From Anaerocolumna sp047777345 (GTDB lineage Bacteria; Bacillota; Clostridia; Lachnospirales; Lachnospiraceae), in contig JBKEEJ010000003.1 of assembly GCA_047777345.1 (NCBI GenBank), forward strand, positions 180,260-244,259: DNA of 64,000 nt, written 5' to 3'. Position numbers and translations under genes: made by a program. The notes beneath the pieces are model-generated. The model had not been told where the DNA came from. It saw only the letters and a program-made list of their open reading frames with translations, and did no database searches. Of this stretch, positions 54,701 through 62,876 are shown in pieces. How positions within the stretch are numbered: position 1 is the first letter of the stretch; each line of letters starts with the position of its first letter.

Positions 54701-54727
54701 TTTAGTTATATTGTTCAATTCAAGCAT
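51725..54727 (-). CDS. MacB-like ABC transporter, fused ATPase and FtsX-type permease
   Basis: A 1000-residue single-chain transporter. The N-terminal ATPase (about 1-230) has Walker A GPSGCGKTTM, signature MSGGQMQRVAIARAI and Walker B IILADEPTGALD. After a linker, one membrane helix (about 280) leads to a large outer-surface region (about 310-850), then three helices of the FtsX/MacB permease. Such mechanotransmission transporters handle peptides, antibiotics or envelope stress. I chose the ATG at 54727 with GGGAGG eight bases upstream. The substrate is unknown. Confidence 0.88.
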   Translation of the reverse strand: MLELNNITKIYPAGGDDVHALKGIDLKFRDSEFVSILGPSGCGKTTMLNIIGGLDQYTTGDLIINGISTKEYKDRDWDTYRNYSVGFVFQNYNLIPHQTVLANVELALTLTGVPKKERRKRAKEALEKVGLGNQIHKKPAEMSGGQMQRVAIARAIVNNPDIILADEPTGALDTETSIQVMNILKEIAKDRLVIMVTHNPDLALKYSTRIVKMLDGKITSDSMPLSEEEVRKAKEKAQGKERVTREKKKPSMSFGTSFSLSLKNLFTKKGRTALTSFAGSIGIIGIALIYSVSSGTTRFIDTVQEETLSSYPLTIEEQNVDVSSLLSTFMGKAKSINEHENDAIYQKAMLYEMMNSVNSLETNKNDLKSFKEYIENQRADENSKLHSALAGVQYTYDTDLLIYTKNVDGTIIHSDTEDLTLDLMKKYMGVDMSSMLDMRDKTVMGSATSSMMTSSMSLWKELVPGDNGKLVNDITEKQYDIIYGTWPTRYDEIVLFVDENNEIDDMTLYALGLKSENEMKELMEAAKNKTTIDYQVQKWSYEDICNMDFRTILNSDCYTFDEKTGTYTDLRDSEAGLKYLYNNALTLHVVGIAKPSQNSIVSTSKSYIGYTSKLTEYIIKHANDSAAVKAQKENPSTDIFTGLPFKDEDGTVSIKEKASDFKDYVSSLDMSEKADIYVKIMSIPPEKDMNQFVSSTMESMSRDDIENAITPALLEQTGMDEKTITEYISSMSDDDLNELFKQALTEQYKTQYALKVKARMGAMTTEQLAVAFDKAMTDYSDEECAAYYDEVLEFSDSTFKDNLITLGCIDLDSPGSINLYASSFANKEAIEDAIAEYNQTVDDLKEITYTDYVGLMMSSVTTIINAITYVLIAFVSVSLIVSSIMIGVITLISVQERTKEIGILRAIGASKRNVSSMFNAETVIIGFTSGVLGVLITYLLCIPINIVLHNLTGLKNLSAKLPPQAALVLILISMLLTLIAGIIPSRSAAKKDPVVALRSE

Positions 54728-54839
54728 TGATATATCCTCCCTACATAAATTATCCACAAGCCAAAGTTTATCGCTATTTTCTAAACTGAAATGAAATAAA
54801 ATCCTGCTTTTCTTTCAAATCCTGCTGCAAAAGAAAAGC

Positions 54840-54859
54840 GTATCAGTTAATACTGATAC
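54840..54859. promoter_or_regulatory. Perfect 20-bp palindrome, candidate operator
   Basis: GTATCAGT-TAAT-ACTGATAC is fully symmetric and lies about 115 bases before the transporter start. On the minus strand GCTTTTCTTTT follows, so a terminator or attenuator is an alternative. A TetR- or MerR-type regulator could bind; none is adjacent. Confidence 0.5.
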
Positions 54860-55135
54860 ACTGTCGGATTTTACTTAAGGCAACTAATTATACCATTTCA
54901 TTTTAAAATAATCCACTATCTGCTCATGTAAAATTAAAATTCTAATATTTCAAAAATACATTCTTTTACTAATTGATAATATTATATAAATTTTTAAAAT
55001 ATATACCTATTCATAATAAAAATTTTCAGCAATGGGTACTTCTAATAAACCTATTCCAATAAACTAAAAAACACTTATATTCTATCCTCATTCCTAACTA
55101 TGCATAATTGAGCTGAAACCAGCCTATTTTCACAA

Positions 55136-55180
55136 GAAAAATAAAGGATAAAGATATTTCATATATTAAAATATCCTTAT
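55136..55180 (-). terminator. Probable terminator of the anchored protein gene
   Basis: GGATAAGGATATTT and AAATATCTTTATCC pair on the minus strand around a 9-base loop, followed by TTTATTTTTC, about 55 bases after the stop codon. Confidence 0.65.
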
Positions 55181-55232
55181 CCACTTCATTGCTCAATTAT
55201 AATACTTTAGTTGATTTAACGGTCAACCGTTT

Positions 55233-56012
55233 TTAATCGTTGGTGCTTACTTTCTTGGCCGATTCTTCTAGTTTTACGTAGAATTCGTAAAGTGCTTTGT
55301 CATTCTTTACGGCTGTCTGTAACTTATCGTTGACATTGTTAATCAATTTCATCACATCACTGGATTCCTTTACCACGTCAATATACTTTTCTGTATCACT
55401 GTCAATTTCGCCCAGATAAATATAAGGTTTGCCATCCTTATCTGTCTTAACATAAAATTGATTCATGGCAGGCGCTAATGTGTCAATTCCTTTAAATTTT
55501 ACTTCATGGTATGCATAAACAATATAAGAACCTTCTTCCGGCCCCTTTTTGGTATAGCAAACGACATTCTTATATTTTTCAATGTACTTTGTCTTTCTCT
55601 TAATATCCGTTAAATCAATATAATCCACATTATTGACTAGGGATTTAAAATTATCAATCTTCTTGCTTAATTTGGCATTCAGATAGTTTTTAATTAACTT
55701 ATTAACATCCTTATAAGCGTTTTTTTCAAGGGTACCAGCTTTTTCCCGAATTATTTCTTCCTCTGTCTTCTTTGGCGCTTCCGTTGGAGTTGGTGTTGCG
55801 GTTGGCATTATGGATGCTGCTTTCATATCCGAACCTGAAATATCTGCATCGGCTGTGTCTGATTCTTCTTTATTTTCCGCAAGGGTAGACTTAATACTTT
55901 CTACTGGCGTAGTATTCTTTTTCGAAGGGGTAACAGCTGAAAAAGCAACCAAGCCAATTCCTATCGTACACATACCTATCATAACTACAAGCTTTCTATA
56001 TCTAAGTTTCAT
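55233..56012 (-). CDS. Uncharacterised membrane-anchored or secreted protein
   Basis: Function unknown. The 259 residues start MKLRYRKLVVMIGMCTIGIG with one hydrophobic segment (about 8-24) as signal or anchor, then a polar Ser/Thr/Asp linker including PTATPTPTEAPKKTEEE, and a C-terminal domain of mixed alpha/beta type with KYIEKYKNVVCYTKKGPEEG. Proteins of this layout are common in Lachnospiraceae; an NTF2-like fold is a guess. I chose the ATG at 56012 with AAAGGAG upstream. Confidence 0.7.
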   Translation of the reverse strand: MKLRYRKLVVMIGMCTIGIGLVAFSAVTPSKKNTTPVESIKSTLAENKEESDTADADISGSDMKAASIMPTATPTPTEAPKKTEEEIIREKAGTLEKNAYKDVNKLIKNYLNAKLSKKIDNFKSLVNNVDYIDLTDIKRKTKYIEKYKNVVCYTKKGPEEGSYIVYAYHEVKFKGIDTLAPAMNQFYVKTDKDGKPYIYLGEIDSDTEKYIDVVKESSDVMKLINNVNDKLQTAVKNDKALYEFYVKLEESAKKVSTND

Positions 56013-56244
56013 TATTATTCTCCTTTTGTTATAAACAACAGACATCAGTAATTAAAAACATAATAGCAAAAATTTCATAAAAATGCAATACTTATATTAT
56101 GTCGTTTCTTAAAAATTATGTAACAATTATGTAATAAAATTAATATATTTTTAAAATAGCTTTTCCGGTTTCACCACTGTTTCGTTTTTGGACAAATTTT
56201 TGAGAAAATTTAAAAAAACGTCTTGCCTTTTTCAAAATTTCATG

Positions 56245-56255
56245 TACAATATAAT
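56245..56255 (+). promoter_or_regulatory. -10 region for the tRNA gene
   Basis: TACAATATAAT contains two overlapping -10-like boxes just before the tRNA; TTGCCT (56224-56229) is a plausible -35. Confidence 0.45.
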
Positions 56256-56263
56256 ATGTTCCT

Positions 56264-56336
56264 GCATCTATAGCTCAGTGGATAGAGCAGAAGCTTCCGA
56301 AGCTTCGTGTCAGGGGTTCGAGTCCCTTTAGGTGCA
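56264..56336 (+). tRNA. tRNA-Arg (anticodon CCG)
   Basis: The sequence folds into a full cloverleaf: acceptor GCATCTA/TAGGTGC, D stem GCTC/GAGC, anticodon stem GAAGC/GCTTC with loop TTCCGAA, T stem AGGGG/CCCTT with TTCGAGT, discriminator A. The anticodon CCG reads CGG (Arg). The CCA end is not encoded (ATAAAG follows). Confidence 0.93.
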
Positions 56337-56345
56337 TAAAGATAA

Positions 56346-56373
56346 GAAAGAGTTTCGCTTTGCGAAACTCTTA
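56346..56373 (+). terminator. Terminator-like hairpin after the tRNA
   Basis: AAGAGTTTCG and CGAAACTCTT pair with a short loop, followed by AAAGTTT. The remaining gap to 56668 has another hairpin TGTCAC/GTGACA with TTTTCCTTTT (56405-56430) and an AGAAATT/AATTTCT pair; no gene seen. Confidence 0.6.
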
Positions 56374-56668
56374 AAGTTTGCGGTGCGAGCTTTTGCTGAC
56401 GCGTTGTCACGTAAGTGACATTTTCCTTTTAAGCGTCATGCGCATCCTGCCCGGAAAGCTTTTTTTGCCGAACAGAAATTCGTAAATTTCTTTTCAGCAA
56501 AAAAAGACTGTTGCTTAATGGTTTTATGTACAGGCATTATGCAACATATGTCCCTCCCACACTGGTTTCCTGACATCAGATTTATTTTCAGAACAGTGTA
56601 TTATGGAATATATGTCGTAATCCCTGTAGCATTGAAATATATAAGGCAACAGTCTTTTTTATTTTTCT

Positions 56669-57397
56669 TTAAGAAAAAAGATCTCCGGATGTTTTTTCGT
56701 GCAATTTGGTATAAATATTTAGCTTATCTTTGTTCATGTCAAAATTGGCAAGTATTATTTCTTTCATATCCGACACACCCTGACTGCTTAACTGTTTCTT
56801 TAGCCATACTTCGTCTTTTCCGGCAGCTTTCAGATTCTCTTTTAATATTTTACCGTCAATGATTATATTGGCTAACAAAGTATTCTGTTTTGGGCTTAAA
56901 TTAAAATCAGAGGGAGTGGCAGGCCGGTTTTGAACATTTGGAATAATGCTGAGTTTCCCGTTTGTCTCAAGAATTACTGTATGAATTTCATTTAAATCAA
57001 AATATCCGCTGGCTCTGCACATGGACAAAAATTCGTTAATATCAATTTTGGCACGCATTAAATTTTCATTATAAATTTGCCCGTTTTGATATAACAATAA
57101 CGTATGTCCTTCAAAAAATCTTCTGAGCTTTATGGATTTACAGGTTGAATATGATATTATAAGGGATACGACCGCATAAACGATCATAGCCGTTAAGGGT
57201 TTATAAAAATCTTCCAGAGCTGTAGCCATTTCCGCCGCTATGGAACCGATGGTAATGCTGATAATATAATCAAACATACTTAATTCTGACATTTCCCGGT
57301 CCCCCATTAACTTGGTAAGAAAGAATAAAGTAACAATTGAACCGATTGAAACAATACCTATTTTTAGCAGTTCCACAAATGCTCCTCCTATCGTCAT
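56669..57397 (-). CDS. YetF-type membrane protein (DUF421)
   Basis: A 242-residue protein with three N-terminal membrane helices (about 8-28, 43-60, 68-85) and a cytoplasmic domain. GDREMSELSMFDYIISITIG and the segment LLLYQNGQIYNENLMRAKID are DUF421/YetF signatures. Relatives are linked to spore or envelope functions in Bacillus but their activity is unsettled. A C-terminal extension of about 60 residues is present. It lies 53 bases after a DUF5688-like gene on the same strand. Confidence 0.82.
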   Translation of the reverse strand: MTIGGAFVELLKIGIVSIGSIVTLFFLTKLMGDREMSELSMFDYIISITIGSIAAEMATALEDFYKPLTAMIVYAVVSLIISYSTCKSIKLRRFFEGHTLLLYQNGQIYNENLMRAKIDINEFLSMCRASGYFDLNEIHTVILETNGKLSIIPNVQNRPATPSDFNLSPKQNTLLANIIIDGKILKENLKAAGKDEVWLKKQLSSQGVSDMKEIILANFDMNKDKLNIYTKLHEKTSGDLFS

Positions 57398-57450
57398 TTC
57401 CTTCCCATAGAGATAGGATATACAAAAGCTGAAAAAATATGAGCGGCAAG

Positions 57451-58413
57451 CTACAAAGTTATGGCATTCCGTTTCCGTGAATAAAAATATACGTTATCGG
57501 ATAAAATATCTTCTTTCGGCACCTGTGTGCGATTTACTTCCACAACCATTTCCTGAAATGCTTTTTTACTTATGGAACCGTCGGCCTTAACCGCTATAAT
57601 TTCATGTATGCTGCTGGGTAATATAAACAAATCGGAATTTAACTTATTGGCCAGATTTTTTATGATACCCGGATACAGAAGGCAACTGGCTCCATTAATT
57701 CCTTTTTCATTGGATATTACATACATGGTGTTTGATTTTTCCCCAAAAATATGTTTATCAGATAAGTACTTCTCATTATTCGGGTTTGCACAAGAAAAAC
57801 TTTTATCTTCCTGCAGCAATTCTAAAATAAGATCATTTATACTTCGGATTACCGGCGGAAACAATACCGGTGTATTCCATCCTGCTACTTTTTTTAAATA
57901 TTCCATGTCAATGTTCCAGTTTTTCATGTGTTCATTGGTAATTCGAATGGTTCCGATTCCCTTTTCATGATTCCTTACCAGGCAATGAAAGGTCACTGCC
58001 AGATCCAAAAATGGAATATGAGGAACATCCTTTAACAATTTGCGGTTTTTCTCATAGTTGATAAGGCGGTAAATAATACGGGATTTCATTTCGTTTAGTT
58101 CATAGCAGATTTGAAGATTTGCATAATGGACATTCTCTTTTCTTTGTCTGTAAATACCAATGATTTCTTCCGCAATTTTCTTTAGGGAAGTACCGGCTAA
58201 ATACTTTTCGTAATAGGGATTCAGGTATATATTTGGGGAAACACATTCCTGGTCTTTTAAAACAATTAATCCGTCTAACTCAATGGAATTATTCTTAATA
58301 ACATGGTTTATCTCCACATTATATCCTTCACCCAAGGCTTCTTTAACGGCATCTTTTATCAGCAAAAGAAATTTGTCCAATCCAATAAATTGAGATTTTT
58401 GATTTTTTTTCAT
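57451..58413 (-). CDS. Uncharacterised protein, DUF5688-like
   Basis: Function unknown. The 320 residues are soluble, with no signal or membrane helix. The pattern VEINHVIKNNSIELDGLIVL, then NIYLNPYYEKYLAGTSLKKI and the C-terminal LFILPSSIHEIIAVKADG fits the DUF5688 family I recall as nearly restricted to Lachnospiraceae, often in several copies per genome. The ATG has AAAGGAG upstream. A 12-bp palindrome CGTATGCATACG lies 77 bases before it. Confidence 0.72.
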   Translation of the reverse strand: MKKNQKSQFIGLDKFLLLIKDAVKEALGEGYNVEINHVIKNNSIELDGLIVLKDQECVSPNIYLNPYYEKYLAGTSLKKIAEEIIGIYRQRKENVHYANLQICYELNEMKSRIIYRLINYEKNRKLLKDVPHIPFLDLAVTFHCLVRNHEKGIGTIRITNEHMKNWNIDMEYLKKVAGWNTPVLFPPVIRSINDLILELLQEDKSFSCANPNNEKYLSDKHIFGEKSNTMYVISNEKGINGASCLLYPGIIKNLANKLNSDLFILPSSIHEIIAVKADGSISKKAFQEMVVEVNRTQVPKEDILSDNVYFYSRKRNAITL

Positions 58414-58838
58414 AAATTTCTCCTTTATTCAATTTTTTAACGGGGATAAGTCAAGCAAATTAGTTGGCAGAGGAAATACAACCGGAAATCGTATGCATAC
58501 GTTCATTTATTCAAGGAGTTTTGCAAGAGCTTTGCCAAAAACAGGAAGACTAAAAAACAGAAATAAATGTTTTATCAGCGTAAAATGAATGGGAATGAAT
58601 GAAATATTTCAGATGAGTAGACAGAATAATAATTGACTCTGATAAGTAAACTTCCGCAAGGGTTACGTTCAACCTTAGAGTGTCAAATTGATTCTTCCAA
58701 AAGTTAAGAATAATATCTTTATTTCATCTTACCAGGCTAATGCAGATTAAGCAAGTAATCATAATGGAGATTTTTTCTCTCCGGATTTGTCGTTTTTACC
58801 TATATATTTTTTCCATTATTTTTATCTTTCCATTATTT
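58414..58838. other. Gap upstream of the DUF5688-like gene
   Basis: 425 bases, AT-rich. It holds the palindrome CGTATGCATACG (58490-58501), a possible operator, and a small hairpin GGAGA/TCTCC (58764-58783) near the end of the YhhN-like gene. No convincing gene or riboswitch. Confidence 0.4.
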
Positions 58839-59594
58839 TTACTTATCTAAAGTTTGCCCGCTTAAGGTAATCAAAACCTGGGCAGGCAGGTAAAAAAGCC
58901 ACATGGCGACGGCTGCGAAATTATATAATGACTTATACCAGTAACTGCTTACGGCTATGTAGTCGGACAGGTTAAATATTCCTACGTTTATATCGCATAG
59001 CATAAACAGCACCATACCCAAAGCATACCACACCTCATATTTTATCCCATGCTTCATTGCCAGTATGACGGAATCCACAGTATTACACAGAAGGCTTACA
59101 AAGTAAAAACAAACGACACCTGTTAATACATCGATTCCCATAAAAAAATAAATACACAAAATGAGAAAAAAGGATATGATAATATTACGGGCAAATTTTT
59201 TAGCAATCATATGACGTAAGGCCCTATTCTGCTGTAAGGCCAAATCTTCTTGTTTGCGCCAGAATCCAAGCCGGATCAAATAAATTGACTGAACTGCGCA
59301 AAAGGTAAGCACACCCGGAAGATAAATATCAAGCATTAAAATAAAGTAATCCGATATAAGCGTAAAGAACAAAGCTAACTTTAGAAGGCTTACATCAATC
59401 TTGTTCCATTGATAACCGGACAGAATTAAGGTATAGAAAAAACATAAAATAATTCCGGCAAATTTTAAATCGGCTGACAAATCATAAGAGGTTTTCTTTA
59501 CCATATCAATATAGAGAAAGCTGACATAAAGCAGCAGCTGCAAAATAAGATACACTTTTGTTATATTTTTGTAATGGCCGGATTTTTCTTTCAT
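58839..59594 (-). CDS. YhhN-like polytopic membrane protein
   Basis: A 251-residue protein with about seven to eight hydrophobic helices. FTLISDYFILM, AVQSIYLIRLGF and LGMVLFMLCDINVGI have the placement of the conserved YhhN (lysoplasmalogenase/TMEM86-like) motifs, with two membrane Asp residues. Lipid hydrolase activity is therefore possible, but the similarity is moderate. It is bounded upstream by a terminator and so probably has its own promoter. Confidence 0.6.
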   Translation of the reverse strand: MKEKSGHYKNITKVYLILQLLLYVSFLYIDMVKKTSYDLSADLKFAGIILCFFYTLILSGYQWNKIDVSLLKLALFFTLISDYFILMLDIYLPGVLTFCAVQSIYLIRLGFWRKQEDLALQQNRALRHMIAKKFARNIIISFFLILCIYFFMGIDVLTGVVCFYFVSLLCNTVDSVILAMKHGIKYEVWYALGMVLFMLCDINVGIFNLSDYIAVSSYWYKSLYNFAAVAMWLFYLPAQVLITLSGQTLDK

Positions 59595-59613
59595 AAGTAT
59601 CTTCCTTTAACTT

Positions 59614-59662
59614 GTAAAGACCACTGGATTTGGTAATGAATTTTGTTCCCAGTGGTCTTTTG
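59614..59662. terminator. Terminator between the GGDEF-EAL gene and the YhhN-like gene
   Basis: AAAGACCACTGG (59616-59627) and CCAGTGGTCTTT (59649-59660) form a perfect 12-bp stem just after the GGDEF-EAL stop codon at 59672. Confidence 0.75.
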
Positions 59663-59671
59663 ATTCTGTGT

Positions 59672-61264
59672 TTATTCCTGACAATTTGATTTATCCAATA
59701 ATTCCTGCGCCATATTAACCGGCAAAGGTTCGCTGTAAAAGTAACCCTGAGCCTTATTGCAGTTAATTTCTTTTAAGAACAATGCCTGTTCGTTTCTTTC
59801 TACCCCTTGTGCAATTACCTCCAAATTAAAGGTCTTAGCCAAAGATATAATTGTCTTTATAATACTCTGATCAATTGGATTCTCCGTTATGTTTTCGATA
59901 AAACTCCGGTCAATTTTTAAACCATTGACAGGAAGCTGTTTTAAATAATTAAGGGAAGAATAATCAACTCCGTAATTGTCTAAAACAAACATAACGCCAA
60001 TATCCTTTAATTTATGGATAATGGATATGGTTTCTTCAATATCCTGTATGGCAGTCTTTTCCGTTATCTCAAGAAGCAGACGGTTTGGATTGATTCCGGT
60101 TTCAAGTATCGTTTCCCTTACCATATTGACAAATTCCTGATCACGAAATTGTCTGTATGAAATGTTAACTGACAGTACCAGGTCTTCAAATCCCTGATTT
60201 TCCCACTCTTTTAATTGATTGCAGGCATTTCTTAATACCCAGCTGCCGATGGATACGATTAAGCCATTTTCCTCGGTAAGAGGAATAAACTCAGCCGGAA
60301 GCAGCACACCTCTTGAAGGATGATTCCAGCGAATCAGCGCCTCAAAGCCGGTTATTTTTCCAAAATTCAAATCAACCTGGGGCTGATAATAAACCAGAAA
60401 TTCTTTATTCTCCATTGCCTGTCGAAGTTCGGACTGCATCTGTATTCGATCCATTAACTTTTCATTTATGGAATCATCAAAATATACGAAAGTGTTTCTT
60501 CCGCTGGCTTTTGCCGCGTGCATGGCAGAATCCGCATTCTTGATTAAAACCTGTGATGTCTTTCCATCCTTTGGTGCCATGGCAATACCAATACTTACCG
60601 TAATAAAATATTCTTTCATGGAAAGCACAAAAGGATAGTCAAAAATCTTGCGGATTTTCTTAATTTTAGCCTCATATTCGCCTATGTCAGTCAGATTCTG
60701 CGTAATAACAGCAAATTCGTCTCCCCCTGACCGGGCAAGATAATCGTTGTCATCCATTGCTTGTTTTAGACGGTGCGTTACATCAATCAATAATTCGTCG
60801 CCATATGAATGTCCCAAAGTATCATTAATCACCTTAAAATGATCAATGTCAACCATCATAACGGCAACTACTTCTTCATTCCTGAGTGTCAGCATAACAT
60901 TGTCAAGCATCTCGGTAAAGGAAAGAAGATTTGGTAACTCAGTTAAATAATCGGTATATGCCAATTTCTGCATTTTATCCTTGCTGCGCTTTAATTCTTC
61001 ATATTTTTCGGTAAGATCATTTTTCGCAGCAACAGCTTCTTCATAAGAAGCCTCCAATTCCAGATATTTTTTATTTAAATTTTGATTTTCCTGTAACGCT
61101 TTCCTTTCAGCTTTTGCTTTTCTTTTGATATTTATCAGAAGGATAACCAAAAGTATACCTAAAACAAGTACAGCTAAAATAACTATATTGTCTAAAACCC
61201 AATTGACGAAATTAAGATTTCCGCCATTTGTCAATATTTCAAGTTCTATCATATTATTCTGCAT
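59672..61264 (-). CDS. GGDEF-EAL protein with degenerate EAL residues
   Basis: A membrane c-di-GMP signalling protein of 530 residues: one N-terminal helix (about 24-45), a coiled coil (about 48-95), GGDEF (about 100-260, intact SGGDEF) and EAL (about 275-525). The EAL keeps GFEALIRW and EITEK, but the usual DDFG motif reads LDNYGVDYSSL and the usual AEGVE reads AQGVE. These losses suggest a weak or inactive phosphodiesterase. The RxxD inhibitory site is also missing. A good promoter lies 70-95 bases upstream. Confidence 0.88.
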   Translation of the reverse strand: MQNNMIELEILTNGGNLNFVNWVLDNIVILAVLVLGILLVILLINIKRKAKAERKALQENQNLNKKYLELEASYEEAVAAKNDLTEKYEELKRSKDKMQKLAYTDYLTELPNLLSFTEMLDNVMLTLRNEEVVAVMMVDIDHFKVINDTLGHSYGDELLIDVTHRLKQAMDDNDYLARSGGDEFAVITQNLTDIGEYEAKIKKIRKIFDYPFVLSMKEYFITVSIGIAMAPKDGKTSQVLIKNADSAMHAAKASGRNTFVYFDDSINEKLMDRIQMQSELRQAMENKEFLVYYQPQVDLNFGKITGFEALIRWNHPSRGVLLPAEFIPLTEENGLIVSIGSWVLRNACNQLKEWENQGFEDLVLSVNISYRQFRDQEFVNMVRETILETGINPNRLLLEITEKTAIQDIEETISIIHKLKDIGVMFVLDNYGVDYSSLNYLKQLPVNGLKIDRSFIENITENPIDQSIIKTIISLAKTFNLEVIAQGVERNEQALFLKEINCNKAQGYFYSEPLPVNMAQELLDKSNCQE

Positions 61265-61330
61265 TCTTGCACCCCAAAATAATGTAGTCCTTCCGCCTTA
61301 TAGTACGAAAAAAAGTCCTACTTTTATTCT

Positions 61331-61359
61331 ATTATAACAACAATATAAGCATTAAGCAA
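61331..61359 (-). promoter_or_regulatory. Promoter of the GGDEF-EAL gene
   Basis: Minus-strand TTGCTT (61359-61354), 17-base spacer, TATAAT (61336-61331), about 67 bases before the start codon. Confidence 0.6.
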
Positions 61360-61415
61360 TCTTTTTTTCCCTGTATTATACAATACTGCCAATTTTCACA
61401 ATAATCTATATTATA

Positions 61416-61458
61416 ACAAAACCACCGCGGATAGGAATAATTCTAATCCGGGTGGTTA
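61416..61458 (-). terminator. Terminator after nfnB
   Basis: CCACCCGGATTAGAATT pairs with ATTCCTATCCGCGGTGG with small bulges, then TTTTGTT on the minus strand, six bases after the stop. Confidence 0.75.
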
Positions 61459-61463
61459 TTAGA

Positions 61464-62849
61464 CTATTTCTTGCTCAGATATTCATCAATTCCTTTGGCC
61501 GCTGCTTTTCCCGCTCCCATGGCTAAAATTACCGTTGCGGCTCCGGTTACGGCGTCACCGCCGGCAAATACGCCTTCTTTCGTAGTTTGTCCGGTAGTTT
61601 CATCTGCAATAATACATCTGTATTTATTTATTTCAAGTCCTTTGGTCGTAGATGAAATTAAAGGATTGGGACTTGTACCCAAAGCCATAATAACAGTGTC
61701 CACATCCATTTCAAATTCCGAATCCGGTATTACTACCGGCCTTCTTCTTCCTGATTCATCCGGTTCGCCAAGTTCCATTCTGACACATACCATACCTTTG
61801 ACCCAGCCCTTATCATCTACGAGAATCCTGGTAGGGTTGGTCAACAGTTGAAATTTAACCCCTTCTTCTTTTGCATGATGAACTTCTTCCACTCTGGCAG
61901 GCAGTTCCTCTTCGCTTCTGCGATATACAATATATACTTCCGCTCCAAGTCTTAAGGCCGTTCTTGCCGCATCCATAGCCACATTACCGCCACCTACCAC
62001 GGCAACCTTTTTCCCTGTTACTATAGGTGTGTCATAATTTTCATCATACGCTTTCATTAAATTATTTCTGGTCAGATATTCATTGGCAGAAAATACACCG
62101 TTGGCATTCTCACCGGGTATGCCCATAAACTTTGGAAGCCCTGCACCTGATCCGATAAAGACCGCTTCAAATCCTTCTTCTTCCATTAATTCGTCAATGG
62201 TGATGGATTTGCCAACTACCACATTGGTTTCTATTTTGACACCAAGGGCCTTTACATTTTCGATTTCCGGTTTTACTACCCTGTCTTTGGGAAGACGAAA
62301 TTCCGGAATTCCGTATACCAAAACTCCTCCTGGCTCATGCAATGCCTCAAAAATGGTCACATCATAACCCATTTTGGCCAAATCACCGGCACATGTTAAG
62401 CCAGCAGGCCCCGAACCAATAACCGCAACTTTCTTATTCTTTTTTACGGCAGGCGGTTCCGGCTTTATATTATGTTCCCTTGCCCAGTCTGCCACAAACC
62501 GTTCTAACTTGCCAATGGAAACCGGCTCTCCTTTTATGCCCCGGATGCATTTTGCTTCGCACTGGGTTTCCTGGGGACATACCCTGCCGCAGATAGCCGG
62601 AAGTGCGGAATATTTTGCGATTATTTTGCTTGCTTTCTCTATATTCCCGGCTTCCACTTCCTTAATAAATCCGGGTATATCAATGGATACAGGACAGCCT
62701 GTGACACATCTTGCATTTTTACATTTCAGGCACCGGCTGGCTTCCGCCATAGCCTCTTCTTTATTATATCCTAAACATACTTCGTCAAAATTATGGGATC
62801 TGGTAACCGGATCCTGTTCCCTGACAGGTACTCTTTTTAACACATCCAT
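61464..62849 (-). CDS. nfnB: NfnB subunit, NADH-dependent ferredoxin:NADP oxidoreductase (GltD-like)
   Basis: A 461-residue flavoprotein of the GltD family. The N-terminus has two Cys clusters for [4Fe-4S] centres (CLKCKNARCVTGCP and CGRVCPQETQCEAKC), then an FAD-binding GSGPAGLTCAGDL and an NADPH-binding GGGNVAMDAARTAL. Alone it could be called glutamate synthase small chain, but it directly follows an NfnA-like gene with a 27-base gap and no large glutamate synthase gene is near. The pair fits the bifurcating NfnAB complex of clostridia. Confidence 0.85.
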   Translation of the reverse strand: MDVLKRVPVREQDPVTRSHNFDEVCLGYNKEEAMAEASRCLKCKNARCVTGCPVSIDIPGFIKEVEAGNIEKASKIIAKYSALPAICGRVCPQETQCEAKCIRGIKGEPVSIGKLERFVADWAREHNIKPEPPAVKKNKKVAVIGSGPAGLTCAGDLAKMGYDVTIFEALHEPGGVLVYGIPEFRLPKDRVVKPEIENVKALGVKIETNVVVGKSITIDELMEEEGFEAVFIGSGAGLPKFMGIPGENANGVFSANEYLTRNNLMKAYDENYDTPIVTGKKVAVVGGGNVAMDAARTALRLGAEVYIVYRRSEEELPARVEEVHHAKEEGVKFQLLTNPTRILVDDKGWVKGMVCVRMELGEPDESGRRRPVVIPDSEFEMDVDTVIMALGTSPNPLISSTTKGLEINKYRCIIADETTGQTTKEGVFAGGDAVTGAATVILAMGAGKAAAKGIDEYLSKK

Positions 62850-62876
62850 GTTCCTTACTCCTATCTGTTGTAATAA

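Larger units (their letters stand above)
54728..55232. other. Regulatory gap upstream of the MacB-like transporter
   Basis: 505 bases, AT-rich, no gene seen. It holds a perfect 20-bp palindrome at 54840-54859 and a terminator-like hairpin at 55136-55180, each listed separately. The region between them is plain AT-rich sequence. Confidence 0.5.
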
